Assembly (NCBI RefSeq): GCF_018531495.1 | Contig: NZ_JAHDTI010000015.1 | Coordinates: 186,001 to 250,000, forward strand | Reading direction: 5' to 3' | Source of the DNA: Nonomuraea sediminis | GTDB taxonomy: Bacteria; Actinomycetota; Actinomycetes; Streptosporangiales; Streptosporangiaceae | DNA length: 64,000 nt | Part shown: positions 50,281 to 58,146 of the stretch, one piece after another | Position numbering within the stretch: the stretch's first letter is position 1 | How the letters are laid out: the number at the start of each line of letters is the position of its first letter | Program-made: the position numbers and the translations under genes | Notes under the pieces: model-generated | Databases searched by the model: none | What the model was told of the DNA's origin: nothing | The model's input: the letters and a program-made list of their open reading frames with translations, nothing else

Positions 50281-51165
50281 TCAGTCGTTGCGGGGTTTGC
50301 TGAACTCTTCGATCAGCACCGGATACTGCTCCCCACCGTGTCCGGCGGCGATCGAGCGGTCGGCCATCGCCTTGATCAACTTCGGCAGTTCGGCGTTGAC
50401 ACCGACCGCCTCGCTCTCCTCGATCAGATGTGCCATCGCCCGCGCGTCGGTCTCCAGGGCCGACGCCTCGGCAGGGAAGGAGCCGCTGTCGATCTGCTCG
50501 GCATACCCAGGCAGCCATTCGGCCACACCGGCAGCGATCTGCCGCGCGAACGGCGCATACGTCGCGGCGTCAACACCGGCCGTCCTGAGCAGGGCAGTGC
50601 CCTGGAGCCAGGCGTTCAGGACGCTCCACATCATGGCGAGGCCGGCCACGTCGTACAGGGACGCCAGCCCGTGATCCGCACCCAGGTAGGTGACGGTGCC
50701 GAGCGCGTCGAGCGTTGACTTGTGCGCCTCGAAGTCCGGCTGTGGCCCGCTGTGCAGAATCACCGCCTCGGCGGTCCCGATCGCCGATGGGATGGCCATG
50801 ATGGCGCCGTCCAGGTAGTGGGCGCCGCGCTGCTCGGCCCATTGGGCGGCTTCCCGCGCCTGGGCCGAGTCGCCCGAGGTCAGGTTGATCAACATCGTGC
50901 CGTCCAGCTCGATATCGCTCGCGCCGAGCAGCTCGTGCATGGCCTGATAATCGGTAACGCAGATGATCGTCAGGGAACCTGCCTTGAGCGCGTCGCCAAC
51001 CGTTGGCGCCAGCCGTGCACCCTCGGCCACCAGCTGCTCGGCCTTGGAGGTCGTACGGTTCCACACTGTTGTGGGATGCCCAGCTTTCAAGAACGCGCCG
51101 GCCAGTGCCCGGCCCATCAGTCCGAGTCCGATGACTGTCACGGGTGTATCGGTTTTGCTGTTCAT
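50281..51165 (-). CDS. Imine-reductase-like / beta-hydroxyacid dehydrogenase-family oxidoreductase
   Basis: 294 residues. Rossmann domain VTVIGLGLMGRALAGAFLKAGH (GLGLMG) with WNRTTSKAEQL (Arg favouring NADPH); INLTSGDSAQAREAA; YLDGAIMAIPSAIGT, which is typical of imine reductases; C-terminal helical domain with LYDVAGLAMMW holding the candidate Asp/Tyr. Divergent from a MerR gene whose operator covers its promoter. Confidence 0.83.
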   Translation of the reverse strand: MNSKTDTPVTVIGLGLMGRALAGAFLKAGHPTTVWNRTTSKAEQLVAEGARLAPTVGDALKAGSLTIICVTDYQAMHELLGASDIELDGTMLINLTSGDSAQAREAAQWAEQRGAHYLDGAIMAIPSAIGTAEAVILHSGPQPDFEAHKSTLDALGTVTYLGADHGLASLYDVAGLAMMWSVLNAWLQGTALLRTAGVDAATYAPFARQIAAGVAEWLPGYAEQIDSGSFPAEASALETDARAMAHLIEESEAVGVNAELPKLIKAMADRSIAAGHGGEQYPVLIEEFSKPRND

Positions 51166-51171
51166 GGCAGC

Positions 51172-51203
51172 ATCGTCAACGTTGATACCGGTGTGAAGGT
51201 CAA
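51172..51203 (-). promoter_or_regulatory. MerR-type promoter of the imine-reductase-like gene
   Basis: Minus strand TTGACC (51198-51203), 20-bp spacer with an ACCGGT-centred imperfect dyad, GACGAT (51172-51177), then six bases to the ATG. A perfect 10-bp palindrome TCAACGTTGA also lies here. Long spacer plus dyad fits the divergent MerR gene. Confidence 0.65.
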
Positions 51204-51214
51204 GTGAGGTTTCG

Positions 51215-51622
51215 ATGCTGATCGGGGAACTGAGTCGCCGGGCGGGCGTGAACGCCCATCAGTTGCGCTACTACGAGGCTCAGGGCCTGCTGGCGGCAGA
51301 CCGGGGCGCGAATGGTTACCGCGAGTACGACGAGAACGCCGTGCTGCGAGTGAAGCAGATCCGGCACCTGCTTGGTGCCGGTCTGTCATCTGAGGACATC
51401 GCGTACCTGCTGCCGTGTGCGGTCGGAGAGGCTCCGGAGCTTCCCGGGTGTCCCGAGTTGCTGACCGCGATGCGGTCACGGCTGCAGCGACTGGACGATC
51501 AGATGGCCAGGCTCGCCCAATCCCGCGACGCTCTTGCCGACTACATTGTTGCGGCCGATCGAATCGGCGGCGAGAGCTATCCACCCTGTGACGATGCTGA
51601 CCAGGAGCCCGTCCCCGCCTGA
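51215..51622 (+). CDS. MerR-family regulator
   Basis: 135 residues. LIGELSRRAGVNAHQLRYYEAQGLL (HTH, LRYYEAQGLL), GYREYDENAVLRVKQIRHLLGAGLS, coiled-coil dimer helix, and a tail with Cys residues (LLPCAVGEAPELPGCPEL). GAGG five bases before ATG. Likely activates the divergent oxidoreductase. Confidence 0.87.
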   Translation: MLIGELSRRAGVNAHQLRYYEAQGLLAADRGANGYREYDENAVLRVKQIRHLLGAGLSSEDIAYLLPCAVGEAPELPGCPELLTAMRSRLQRLDDQMARLAQSRDALADYIVAADRIGGESYPPCDDADQEPVPA

Positions 51623-51630
51623 GTCATCTG

Positions 51631-52062
51631 TTGGGTTTTCGGCCAGGAACCCAGGGACCCCTTCTTGAGCCGCGCGCAAGGATCTTCCAGGCGGTCGTGA
51701 CGGCCAGTGCTTTGCCGTCCGCGCCACAAGAGGCGATACGCGCCGATGCTGGAGACAGGTGGCAGGATCACGGCCTGCTCTTCGCATCGACTGTGGGCAC
51801 GCCTCTCGACGCCCCCCACGTCAGGCGATCCTTCCGCTCGATCCTCAAGAAGGCCCATCTGGACGAGAAGGCGTGGACTCCTCAGGAGATGCGCCACAGC
51901 TTCGTCTCGCTGCTCTCCGACTCCGGCGTGCCGTTGGAGAACATCTCCCATCTGGTTGGACACGGCAACACGACGGTCACCGTGACCGTGTACCGCAAGC
52001 AGCTCCGCCCAGTGCTCCTCGAAGGAGCGGAGGCAATGGACAAGATCTTCAAAGACGCATAG
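51631..52062 (+). pseudogene. Tyrosine integrase, C-terminal fragment
   Basis: Keeps the C-terminal catalytic half: QDHGLLFASTVGTPLDA, RHSF (Arg-His at 88-89), SHLVGHGNT (His111) and VYRKQL (nucleophile Tyr121). The arm-binding, core-binding and first-Arg parts are missing, so it cannot recombine alone. A hairpin terminator follows, and the 52111-55331 element is inserted right after that hairpin. Confidence 0.8.
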
Positions 52063-52078
52063 TCACTCACAAGATCAA

Positions 52079-52109
52079 AAGACCGCCTCTGATGATCAGA
52101 AGCGGTCTT
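52079..52109 (+). terminator. Hairpin terminator of the integrase fragment
   Basis: AAGACCGCCTCTGA-TGA-TCAGAAGCGGTCTT, one mismatch. The same hairpin with GGCC in place of GACC occurs at 60773-60805. The TTA at its foot is the target duplication of the mobile element. Confidence 0.7.
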
Positions 52110-52194
52110 AGAGTGCGTTACGTGAGCTGACGCCATTTTCGTCGTTGCGGTTGGATGAGGTCTGCTGGTCGATGGGTCGCCGCTCGGTCTGTCG

Positions 52195-52635
52195 TCACGG
52201 CCGAGTGGACAAGCCGGGCTCGGTTTCGATGAGGATGCCGCGGCTGGTCAGGCGTTTGAGCTTGGCGCGGACGTTTTGGATGCCGTTGGGCGTCAGGGGC
52301 AGGTCCATCGCCAGAGCCAGGTCGCGGGCGCGCAGCGAGCCGCCGGTCTCGCTGAAGACGGTGAGGATCTGCTGGTAGTCGGGATGATCGAAGCCGACCA
52401 GCGGCGGCGCGTCCGATTCGGCCGGAGCGGGCTCCGCTTCAGCGAGGGACAGGAGCGTCTTGCGGCTGATCCGCAGATGCTCGGCCTCCTGGCTGAGTTC
52501 ACTGAGCCGCGCGGTCAGGGAGTCGATGTCGGTCTGGGTCTGCTCGATCTGGCGGGTCAGGGCCTGTTCGCGGGTATCGAGGCGGTCCAGAAGCCAGGTT
52601 CCGGGATCGGGCGGGCGGGTATCGGGCCTGGTCAT
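52195..52635 (-). CDS. IS-associated coiled-coil / winged-helix protein
   Basis: 146 residues. N-terminal coiled coil (about 18-65: DTREQALTRQIEQTQTDIDS, RLSELSQEAEHLRISRKTL) and a C-terminal wHTH (about 85-140: DYQQILTVFSETGGSLRARDL, GIQNVRAKLKRLTSRGILIE). Its ATG overlaps the transposase stop (ATGA). A decayed homologue lies at 61873. May be a transposition accessory or DNA-binding factor; function unproven. Confidence 0.7.
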   Translation of the reverse strand: MTRPDTRPPDPGTWLLDRLDTREQALTRQIEQTQTDIDSLTARLSELSQEAEHLRISRKTLLSLAEAEPAPAESDAPPLVGFDHPDYQQILTVFSETGGSLRARDLALAMDLPLTPNGIQNVRAKLKRLTSRGILIETEPGLSTRP

Positions 52636-53487
52636 GTCCAGCGCCAGGACGGGGTCGCGGAGGTCAGGCGCCGGGACATCGCGTCCGTCATCGCCCGATA
52701 CACCCGTGATTCAGAACTGGCTGGACGGTGCTCGTAGTCGCGGATCAGGCGCCGGTGGAACATCAAGATTCCGTAGGTCTGCTCGACGACCCATCGTTTT
52801 GGCTGGGGCACGAAGCCTTTGTCGGCGGGGTCGCGTTCGACGATGTCCACGGCGATCCCCAGGCTGGCGCCATGGGCGACGACCGTGTTCTTGAACCCTT
52901 GGTCGACCAGTGCTTTGGTCACGCTGCCCTCGGTGACGACGGCGGCCTGGTCCAGCAGGGCGATCCCGGCCGTGTTCTCGTGGGCTGAGGCCGCGAGCAC
53001 GACGACCGCGATGACCGCGATGACCGCGATGACCGCGATGACCAGGCCCAGCACGTCTACGGCCAGGCCTCGCTTGCGTCCCGGCACCTTCTTGGCGACG
53101 TCCCAGCCGGTCGTGGTGGCGGCGACGCCAGCCGCGACGTGGACGCTTTGGGTGTCCAGTACGACCAGGCTCGGGTCGGCTAATCGGCCCTTCTTCTCGC
53201 GCAGGTGCCAGCGCAGCAGGTCATGGATCGTCTTGTCGGTGCCGTCGTCGCGCCATTTGGCGAAGTAGTAGTACGTCGCGCCCTTGGGCGGCAGATCGTG
53301 CGGGATAGTCCCATTGGACGCCGGTTCGTCCCTGGTAGCGGATCGCGTTGACGATCTCCCGCAGCGCATAGTTGCCTTCGTGGCCGCTGACCGAGGAGTG
53401 CGCGGCCTTCCATGCCGTGAGGACCGGTTCGATCAACGCCCACTGAGCGTCGGTTAAGTCGCTCGGGTACGGCTTGCGCTCAGTCAC
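52632..53487 (-). pseudogene. IS5-family transposase, frameshifted
   Basis: From GTG 53487: KPYPSDLTDAQWALIEPVL ... IRYQGRTGVQWDY in one frame, then IPHDLPPKGATYYYFAKWRD, LVVLDTQSVH (first catalytic Asp), GRKRGLAVD, and VVEQTYGILMFHRRLIRDYE (catalytic Glu) in another. The frame changes near 53313, without a slippery A-run, so mutation is likelier than programmed frameshifting. A VNTR lies inside. Confidence 0.8.
53004..53039 (+). repeat. Four tandem 9-bp units within the transposase
   Basis: GACCGCGAT repeated exactly four times; on the coding strand it adds Ile-Ala-Val repeats in VIAVIAVIAVIAVVVL. In-frame expansion in a transposase is unusual. Confidence 0.9.
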
Positions 53488-53573
53488 CGCGCCATCCCAG
53501 CACAACTGGACCCGCAGACTGGCGGTAACACTACAAATCCACACGATCACATAACGGCATCACGGATGGAGGC

Positions 53574-54248
53574 TCACGTAGGCACTCTCAGGGGCTCGAG
53601 GGCGGCTAGGACGAGGTCGAGGCCGAAGGTGAACTCCTCCGCCGGGTCGTAGCCGGCAGCGGCGAGCACCGCGGCGGATTCGTTGAGGTAGGGGAACTCG
53701 TCAGGAGGAAGCTGGGGCAGGTAGACGTCCTCGGCCATGTCCGCGAACTCATCAGCGGTGTCGAACGGCAGGCTGGCTTCCTGCAGGGCGAAACCGTATA
53801 CATAGCTGTCGAGCAACCAGTTGGCGTGCGTCGCCATCAAGACCGAGAAGCCGGCCCTCCGCAGGCAGGCGGTGACCGCTTCGCGGTGGCGGAGGTTCGC
53901 GGGCCCCGGCGATGTCCGCGACTCCATCAGGCCGATCGCCCACGGGTGGCGTGCGAGAACCTGTCGGGCGGATACCGCCCGACGTCGCATCGCTGACTGC
54001 CAGTCGGTCTCTTCGGGCGGGAGCTCGATCTCCTCGAACACGACGTCGATCATGGCGTCCAGCAACTCTTCCTTGCTCGCTACGTAGTAGTAAAGCGACA
54101 TCGCGCCCGCGCCGAGCGCGCCAGCCAGCCGGCGCATGCTCAGCCCGTCGACCCCCTCGCGGTCGGCGAGCCGGACCGCCTCGACCACCACCCGTTGCTT
54201 GCTCAGCGCCGCGTCTGACGCCACCTGGCGTTGTTCCCTCGCAGACAC
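53574..54248 (-). CDS. TetR-family regulator carried by the mobile unit
   Basis: 224 residues from GTG 54248 with AGGAG four bases upstream. HTH: LSMRRLAGALGAGAMSLYYYVASKEE (recognition helix GAGAMSLYYYV), TetR_C-type ligand domain with HPWAIGLMESRTSPGPANL. The final codons RVPT-stop come from the IS5-like right end, so the natural C-terminus was replaced. A 16-bp palindrome overlaps its promoter. Confidence 0.83.
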   Translation of the reverse strand: MSAREQRQVASDAALSKQRVVVEAVRLADREGVDGLSMRRLAGALGAGAMSLYYYVASKEELLDAMIDVVFEEIELPPEETDWQSAMRRRAVSARQVLARHPWAIGLMESRTSPGPANLRHREAVTACLRRAGFSVLMATHANWLLDSYVYGFALQEASLPFDTADEFADMAEDVYLPQLPPDEFPYLNESAAVLAAAGYDPAEEFTFGLDLVLAALEPLRVPT

Positions 54249-54309
54249 GGGTCTCCTCTCGCTCGCTCGAGCGGCTTGACAATCGTCCAGCGCACGGTCA
54301 TGGTACAGC

Positions 54310-54331
54310 GTACTACTTGTAGTACATTGTA
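54310..54331 (-). promoter_or_regulatory. TetR operator and -10 region
   Basis: Perfect inverted repeat GTACTAC-TT-GTAGTAC (54310-54325). On the minus strand TACAAT (54326-54331) abuts it, so the start of transcription would fall inside the palindrome: autorepression. Further GTAC-rich half-sites continue to 54345. Confidence 0.7.
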
Positions 54332-54458
54332 CGACGTACGGTGTACGAACCAGCCAGAGTCGTAGCTCGGACGTGAGGAGGCTTCTGTGGGAATCGAACA
54401 GCGATCGAATGCCGGAGCACGCCTGGTGCCGGGGGCGAGTCCGGCCGGGGCGACGACG

Positions 54459-54600
54459 ATGCGGGCCGCCGACCAGCACCGCTACGGCCTGCCCTCAGCG
54501 CTCGAGTCGTCCGAGGTCCGGGCTACCGCTGCCCGGTCGAGGCGATGTGCTCGTCCAGGTGGGCGCGGCCTCGGTACATCCCTGCCGCCATTCCGGCGGA
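54459..54600 (+). pseudogene. N-terminal remnant of an MDR-type quinone oxidoreductase
   Basis: MRAADQHRYGLPSALESSEV in one frame and, after a shift, LPGRGDVLVQVGAASVHPC in another. Together they match the start of zinc-independent alcohol dehydrogenase/QOR proteins. The rest is gone. Confidence 0.6.
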
Positions 54601-54628
54601 GGGACCGCTCCTCTCGAAAGAAGAACCG

Positions 54629-55117
54629 ATGACCATCCGAACGAAAACCCCGAACCTGCTCGACAACCCGCCGGTCCCCGTGCAGGTCAAGCTCGCCGCC
54701 GCATGGACCAGCTTCATGTTCCTCTACATCTACGTCGACTACTTCCACCTCCACAAGCCCGGCGTCATCGACAACCTCCGCGCCGGCGTCGTCTTTGAGT
54801 TCGACATCAGCCCGACGTTGTTGACCATGATGCTCGCGTCCGTGGCGATCCCGGCCCTGATGGTGATGCTCTCCATGACGCTGCCCGCCCGGGTGAACCG
54901 CGCCACGAACCTCGTCGTTGCATCGCTCTACATCCCCTACTCGGTGTTCAACGCGGTAGGGGAGTCCTGGGACTGGGCCCCCTTCTACGGCCTCTCCATC
55001 GGAATCGAGGTGCTGCTCCTGGCCTTCATCCTTCGCTCCGCCTGGACATGGCCTCGAACCCCCGCCGTCCCAGCCGGTCCCGCGACGACCGACCTTCGAC
55101 AGGACCTTCGACAGTAG
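54629..55117 (+). CDS. DUF6326-like small membrane protein, cargo of the mobile unit
   Basis: 162 residues, four TM helices (about 22-42, 62-85, 92-112, 118-138). WTSFMFLYIYVDYFHLHKPG is characteristic (FLYIYVDYFHLHKPG). AAAGAAG upstream of ATG 54629. Function unknown; likely under the divergent TetR. Confidence 0.7.
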   Translation: MTIRTKTPNLLDNPPVPVQVKLAAAWTSFMFLYIYVDYFHLHKPGVIDNLRAGVVFEFDISPTLLTMMLASVAIPALMVMLSMTLPARVNRATNLVVASLYIPYSVFNAVGESWDWAPFYGLSIGIEVLLLAFILRSAWTWPRTPAVPAGPATTDLRQDLRQ

Positions 55118-55265
55118 GTGTCCGTGTAAAGCCCTACGGCGTGAAGCCCGCCGCCGCGGACACCGGGCCGACCGTGACCAGCTCAGTCGCGGTATACGCA
55201 GAGAACCTGCTCACGAGCGGTCCGGTGTCCGCGCCAGCCGCGCCCGTAGGCCGAACGGCGGCTGA

Positions 55266-55331
55266 CCGACCAGCAGACCTCATCCAACCAACCGCAACGA
55301 CGAAAGGGGCATTAGCTCGCTTAACGCACTC
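55266..55331 (-). repeat. Right terminal inverted repeat (solo IS left end)
   Basis: Reverse complement begins GAGTGCGTTAAGCGAGCT and follows the 52111 end for about 60 bp with one 4-bp insertion (GGTT duplication). It matches the IS left end, not its right end. Confidence 0.75.
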
Positions 55332-55334
55332 TTA

Positions 55335-55423
55335 GACCTGGGTGAGGTGTTCATTACTGGGTTCTGCCTGCGGTGAGGGTGTACCGCCTTGATCGCTTCC
55401 CGCATGAGAAGTGATCGTTTCCC
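55335..55423 (+). repeat. Interspersed repeat type 1, copy C
   Basis: GACCTGGGTGAGGTGTTCAT start, TTGATCGCTTCCCG and GTGATCGTTTCCCG end. Separated from its usual preceding hairpin (52079) by the mobile unit. Confidence 0.75.
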
Positions 55424-55707
55424 GAACTCTGCCGGGGCAGTTCTTCATGTCCCGGACACGTAGATCCTTCGGTTGCTAGAGTTGAAGCTGTTGCGGAATC
55501 CCGTCCGCCTGGGGAACTGAGGAGCACTGATGTCTACAACGATGACCGGAGCTTCCGTTCGCCCTTGGTGACCGCGGTCGCAGGCTTGTAACGCCGCGCG
55601 TGTAGCAGCAAAGTCAGCACACATCCCGGTCGCCGGGGCGAGGTGACACGTGTCACCGGCCCTTGGCGCTGTTTGGCGTCTCCGTTCGCCTTTCCGGGAG
55701 TTCTGCT
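55424..55707 (+). promoter_or_regulatory. Leader of the MFS gene with a perfect 16-bp palindrome
   Basis: GGTGACACGTGTCACC at 55642-55657, 50 bp upstream of the GTG start, is a likely operator. No gene is recognised in the rest of this stretch and no matching regulator gene is adjacent. Confidence 0.6.
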
Positions 55708-57006
55708 GTGTCCGCTCGTCATTCTTCGCTGCTCCGTGTACGTGTCCTGGTCGAACGTCTGATCGCTGCCCCGTTCGGCAGGAAATCTCAACGGTCGTGG
55801 TCAGCTCCGCACTCCGCTGATCAGACTGTCAACCGGACTGTCCGCCTCCTGAGCTGGTTCAACTTCTTCGGCGACTTCCGCATGTACGGGCCGATTATGG
55901 TCATCTACTTCGCGCAAGTCGCCGGCTCGTACACCGCTGCCGCCAGCCTCCTGGCAGTAAAGATGCTGTCTTCGGCAGCGTTCGAAGTCCCTACCGGGGT
56001 GCTCTCCGATCGCCTCGGCCGGCGCGGCACGATGATCGCCGGTGCCGTCGTCATGGTGGCCGCCCATCTCGGGTACGCGGGCGCTTCGGGCTACGGCCTC
56101 CTCCTGGCAGCTGTTGTGCTGGAGGGATTGGCGACCTCACTGTGGAGCGGCAACAACGAGTCTCTGCTCTACGACACGTTGCTCGAAGCCGGCCGGGGGG
56201 AGGAGTTCCCCCGGCACTCGGGCCGGGTGAACTCGATGTTCCAGATCGCGCTCGCACTGGCGGCAGCCATAGGTGGCGTGGTCGCCGGCGCGTGGTCGCT
56301 GCGTGTGGTGGTCGTGCTGTCGGTCGTGCCGCAGGTGCTGTGCGGGCTCATCGCCTTGCGGGTCCGGGAACCGCGGGTGCACGGCCCGCTGGAATCGAAC
56401 GCGCTGGTGCATCTCGGATCGGCCCTGCGCGGCATCCGCCGTAATCCGGTGCTCCGCCGGATGACTCTGGTGTCGGCGCTTCGTTACAGCAGCGAAAGCG
56501 CGGCCCAGTTGTCGCCTGTTTTCGTGGCAGTGCTGTGGCCGCTCTGGGCGCTGGGCCTGTGGCGTACCTTCGGCCATGGCGTGGCCTTCGTCGGCTTCCG
56601 CGTCAGTGGTTGGGTGATCGGCCGGGTGGGCGCGGCCCGCACTCTGCTGTTCGGTGAGCTGTTCGACAACGTGGCGAACTTCGTGGCGCTGGTCATGCCG
56701 ACGGTATTTTCGCCCGTGCTGCTTGGGTCACCGGCCTACGGCATGTCGACAATCGCCCAGCAGACGTTGCTGCAGCGCGAGTTCACCGACCGGGAACGCG
56801 CGACGATGGGTTCGCTTGCGTCGCTGCTCGGCAGCGTGCTCTACGCGCTCGTCGCCCTGGGAGCCGGCCTGGTGGCAGACCGTTGGGGCATCGTTCCGGC
56901 GTTGCTCGCGATCCAGGCAGTGGTGCTGATCGCACTTCCGCTCGCCCGGTGGGTGCACGCCCACGCTTCTTCACTCCCCGCGGACGCTGAGACGGTGACG
57001 GAATGA
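55708..57006 (+). CDS. MFS transporter
   Basis: 432 residues, twelve predicted TM helices. Between helices 2 and 3: GVLSDRLGRRGTMIAG (MFS signature DRxGRR). LWSGNNESLLYDTLLEAG is typical of the SGNxxALxYD subgroup of drug-type exporters. GTG 55708 with GGAG seven bases upstream; TM1 begins only at about residue 45. Its stop overlaps the ATG of a broken phosphotransferase gene. Confidence 0.85.
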   Translation: MSARHSSLLRVRVLVERLIAAPFGRKSQRSWSAPHSADQTVNRTVRLLSWFNFFGDFRMYGPIMVIYFAQVAGSYTAAASLLAVKMLSSAAFEVPTGVLSDRLGRRGTMIAGAVVMVAAHLGYAGASGYGLLLAAVVLEGLATSLWSGNNESLLYDTLLEAGRGEEFPRHSGRVNSMFQIALALAAAIGGVVAGAWSLRVVVVLSVVPQVLCGLIALRVREPRVHGPLESNALVHLGSALRGIRRNPVLRRMTLVSALRYSSESAAQLSPVFVAVLWPLWALGLWRTFGHGVAFVGFRVSGWVIGRVGAARTLLFGELFDNVANFVALVMPTVFSPVLLGSPAYGMSTIAQQTLLQREFTDRERATMGSLASLLGSVLYALVALGAGLVADRWGIVPALLAIQAVVLIALPLARWVHAHASSLPADAETVTE

Positions 57007-57720
57007 GCGCCTTCTCGACCCCGGCCGGGCCTGCGGTCGACGTCGCAGTGCTGCAGGGTTAGATCGAAGCGATTTTCGGCTTCCGCTGCTCGGTGCCCTC
57101 TTTCGTCGCCGGCGGGCAGGACACCGATGCCTCGGTCCTGCGAGCCACGACGACAGAGGGCCAGGAGGTCGCCGTGAAGGTATCCCGCCGAGCAGGGCGT
57201 CCAGGCGCCCCGCTGGTGTCAGACCATCTCGCCGAGCTGGGGCTACCGGGCATCCCGGCCCCTTACCGGTCCCGCAGTGGAGCGCCGTACAGCGACTGCC
57301 ACGCGGGCCGGTTATCCGTGACCCCTTGGATACCTGGCTGCGCCGGCGCCGCAGGCATGACCCACGAGCAGTGGCGGGAGTTCGGTGGGCTGCTCGCACA
57401 AGCGGCGGAGCTCGCTCCCAACATCCCGCGTGAGGACTACCCCACACCGGCCACGGCCGATCTTCACGAAGTGGACCAGTGGCTGATGCGCCTCATCAGC
57501 GGAGATGTACGGCTGCCGGCGCAGCTGACCCGCTGTGCCGACATCTGGCGCAGAGCTGGACAGCCGCTCGCCCTGGCATCCGCTTGGTCTCCGAGCAGGC
57601 GGAGGTCCTCTCCGCCGAGCTATCCCGACATCCGGCAGCCGACACCCTCACCATCGAGCCGCCCGACCACCTCAGAGACCTCACCGACCAGCGGTCCCCC
57701 GAATGGGACATCCCCACCAC
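57003..57720 (+). pseudogene. APH-family phosphotransferase, nonsense and frameshift mutations
   Basis: ATG 57003 overlaps the MFS stop. Codon 20 is TAG (57060-57062); the same frame continues IEAIFGFRCSVPSFVAGGQD, EVAVKVSRRAG (kinase Lys), LSVTPWIPG and then shifts near 57560. The HGDxH/DFD catalytic part is absent. A former kinase coupled to the exporter, perhaps a resistance pair. Confidence 0.7.
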
Positions 57721-57886
57721 GGACTTAAGTCACAAATCGCTGCAGCAAGCCCCAGCACCCCGCCAGCCGAGGGCTTCGCCATACCCAGCGGCTCGTCCAC
57801 CGCACTCCATCGGCCGCGAGACAGCACCTGAGCCCTTCACCGCGCCCGATCCGTGGGCCCCAACCCCGGCAGAACCAGACTCGGAA

Positions 57887-57975
57887 CCCCTGAAACGACG
57901 AGATCCCGCCCGGTCTCAACGATCAGACGAGATCCCGTCAACTTCAGTCCAGCCGTCTCGAGAACGGCCCCTTGT
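57887..57975 (+). repeat. Interspersed repeat type 2, right copy
   Basis: CCTGAAACGACGAGATCCCG, then GATCAGACGAGATCCCGTCA and ACTTCAGTCCAGCCGTCTCG. Aligns with copies near 42.3 and 44.0 kb. 57721-58146 otherwise shows no gene. Confidence 0.65.
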
Positions 57976-58146
57976 GGACCTCATGGCGGCTTACTCGAAC
58001 ACCGCGCCGCAGGTAGAAGAGCTACGGCGCTTTCGAAGCACTCCCACCCTGCCGGATCGGACAGGCCCACGTCATCGCCTTCCTGGCGAGCGAGCCTCCA
58101 GCGGACTTTCCCTGCCGGTCGACGGCGGCAGCGCGCGCGTGGTCGC

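Larger units (their letters stand above)
52111..53587 (-). mobile_element. IS5-like insertion sequence inside the composite unit
   Basis: Left end GAGTGCGTTACGTGAGC; right end, read inward, GAGTGCCTACGTGAGCC (53571-53587). About 1.48 kb. It encodes a frameshifted transposase and a second ORF coupled to it. The right end supplies the last codons of the adjacent TetR gene. Confidence 0.7.
52111..55331. mobile_element. 3.2-kb composite-like element with 60-bp inverted ends and TTA duplication
   Basis: Left end 52111-52171 and right end 55266-55331 are inverted repeats starting GAGTGCGTTA and sharing TTTCGTCGTTGCGGTT and ATGAGGTCTGCTGGTCG. TTA flanks both ends (52108-52110, 55332-55334). Joining the flanks gives AAGCGGTC-TTA-GACCTGGGTG, which matches the uninterrupted sequence AAGCGGCC-TTT-GACCTGGGTG at 60795-60814. 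Contents: IS5-like transposase, coupled wHTH protein, TetR, oxidoreductase remnant and DUF6326-like membrane protein. Confidence 0.75.

Noticed and set aside
53300..53330. Programmed frameshift in the IS5-like transposase
   Set aside because: No slippery heptamer or A-run at the frame change; mutation is simpler.
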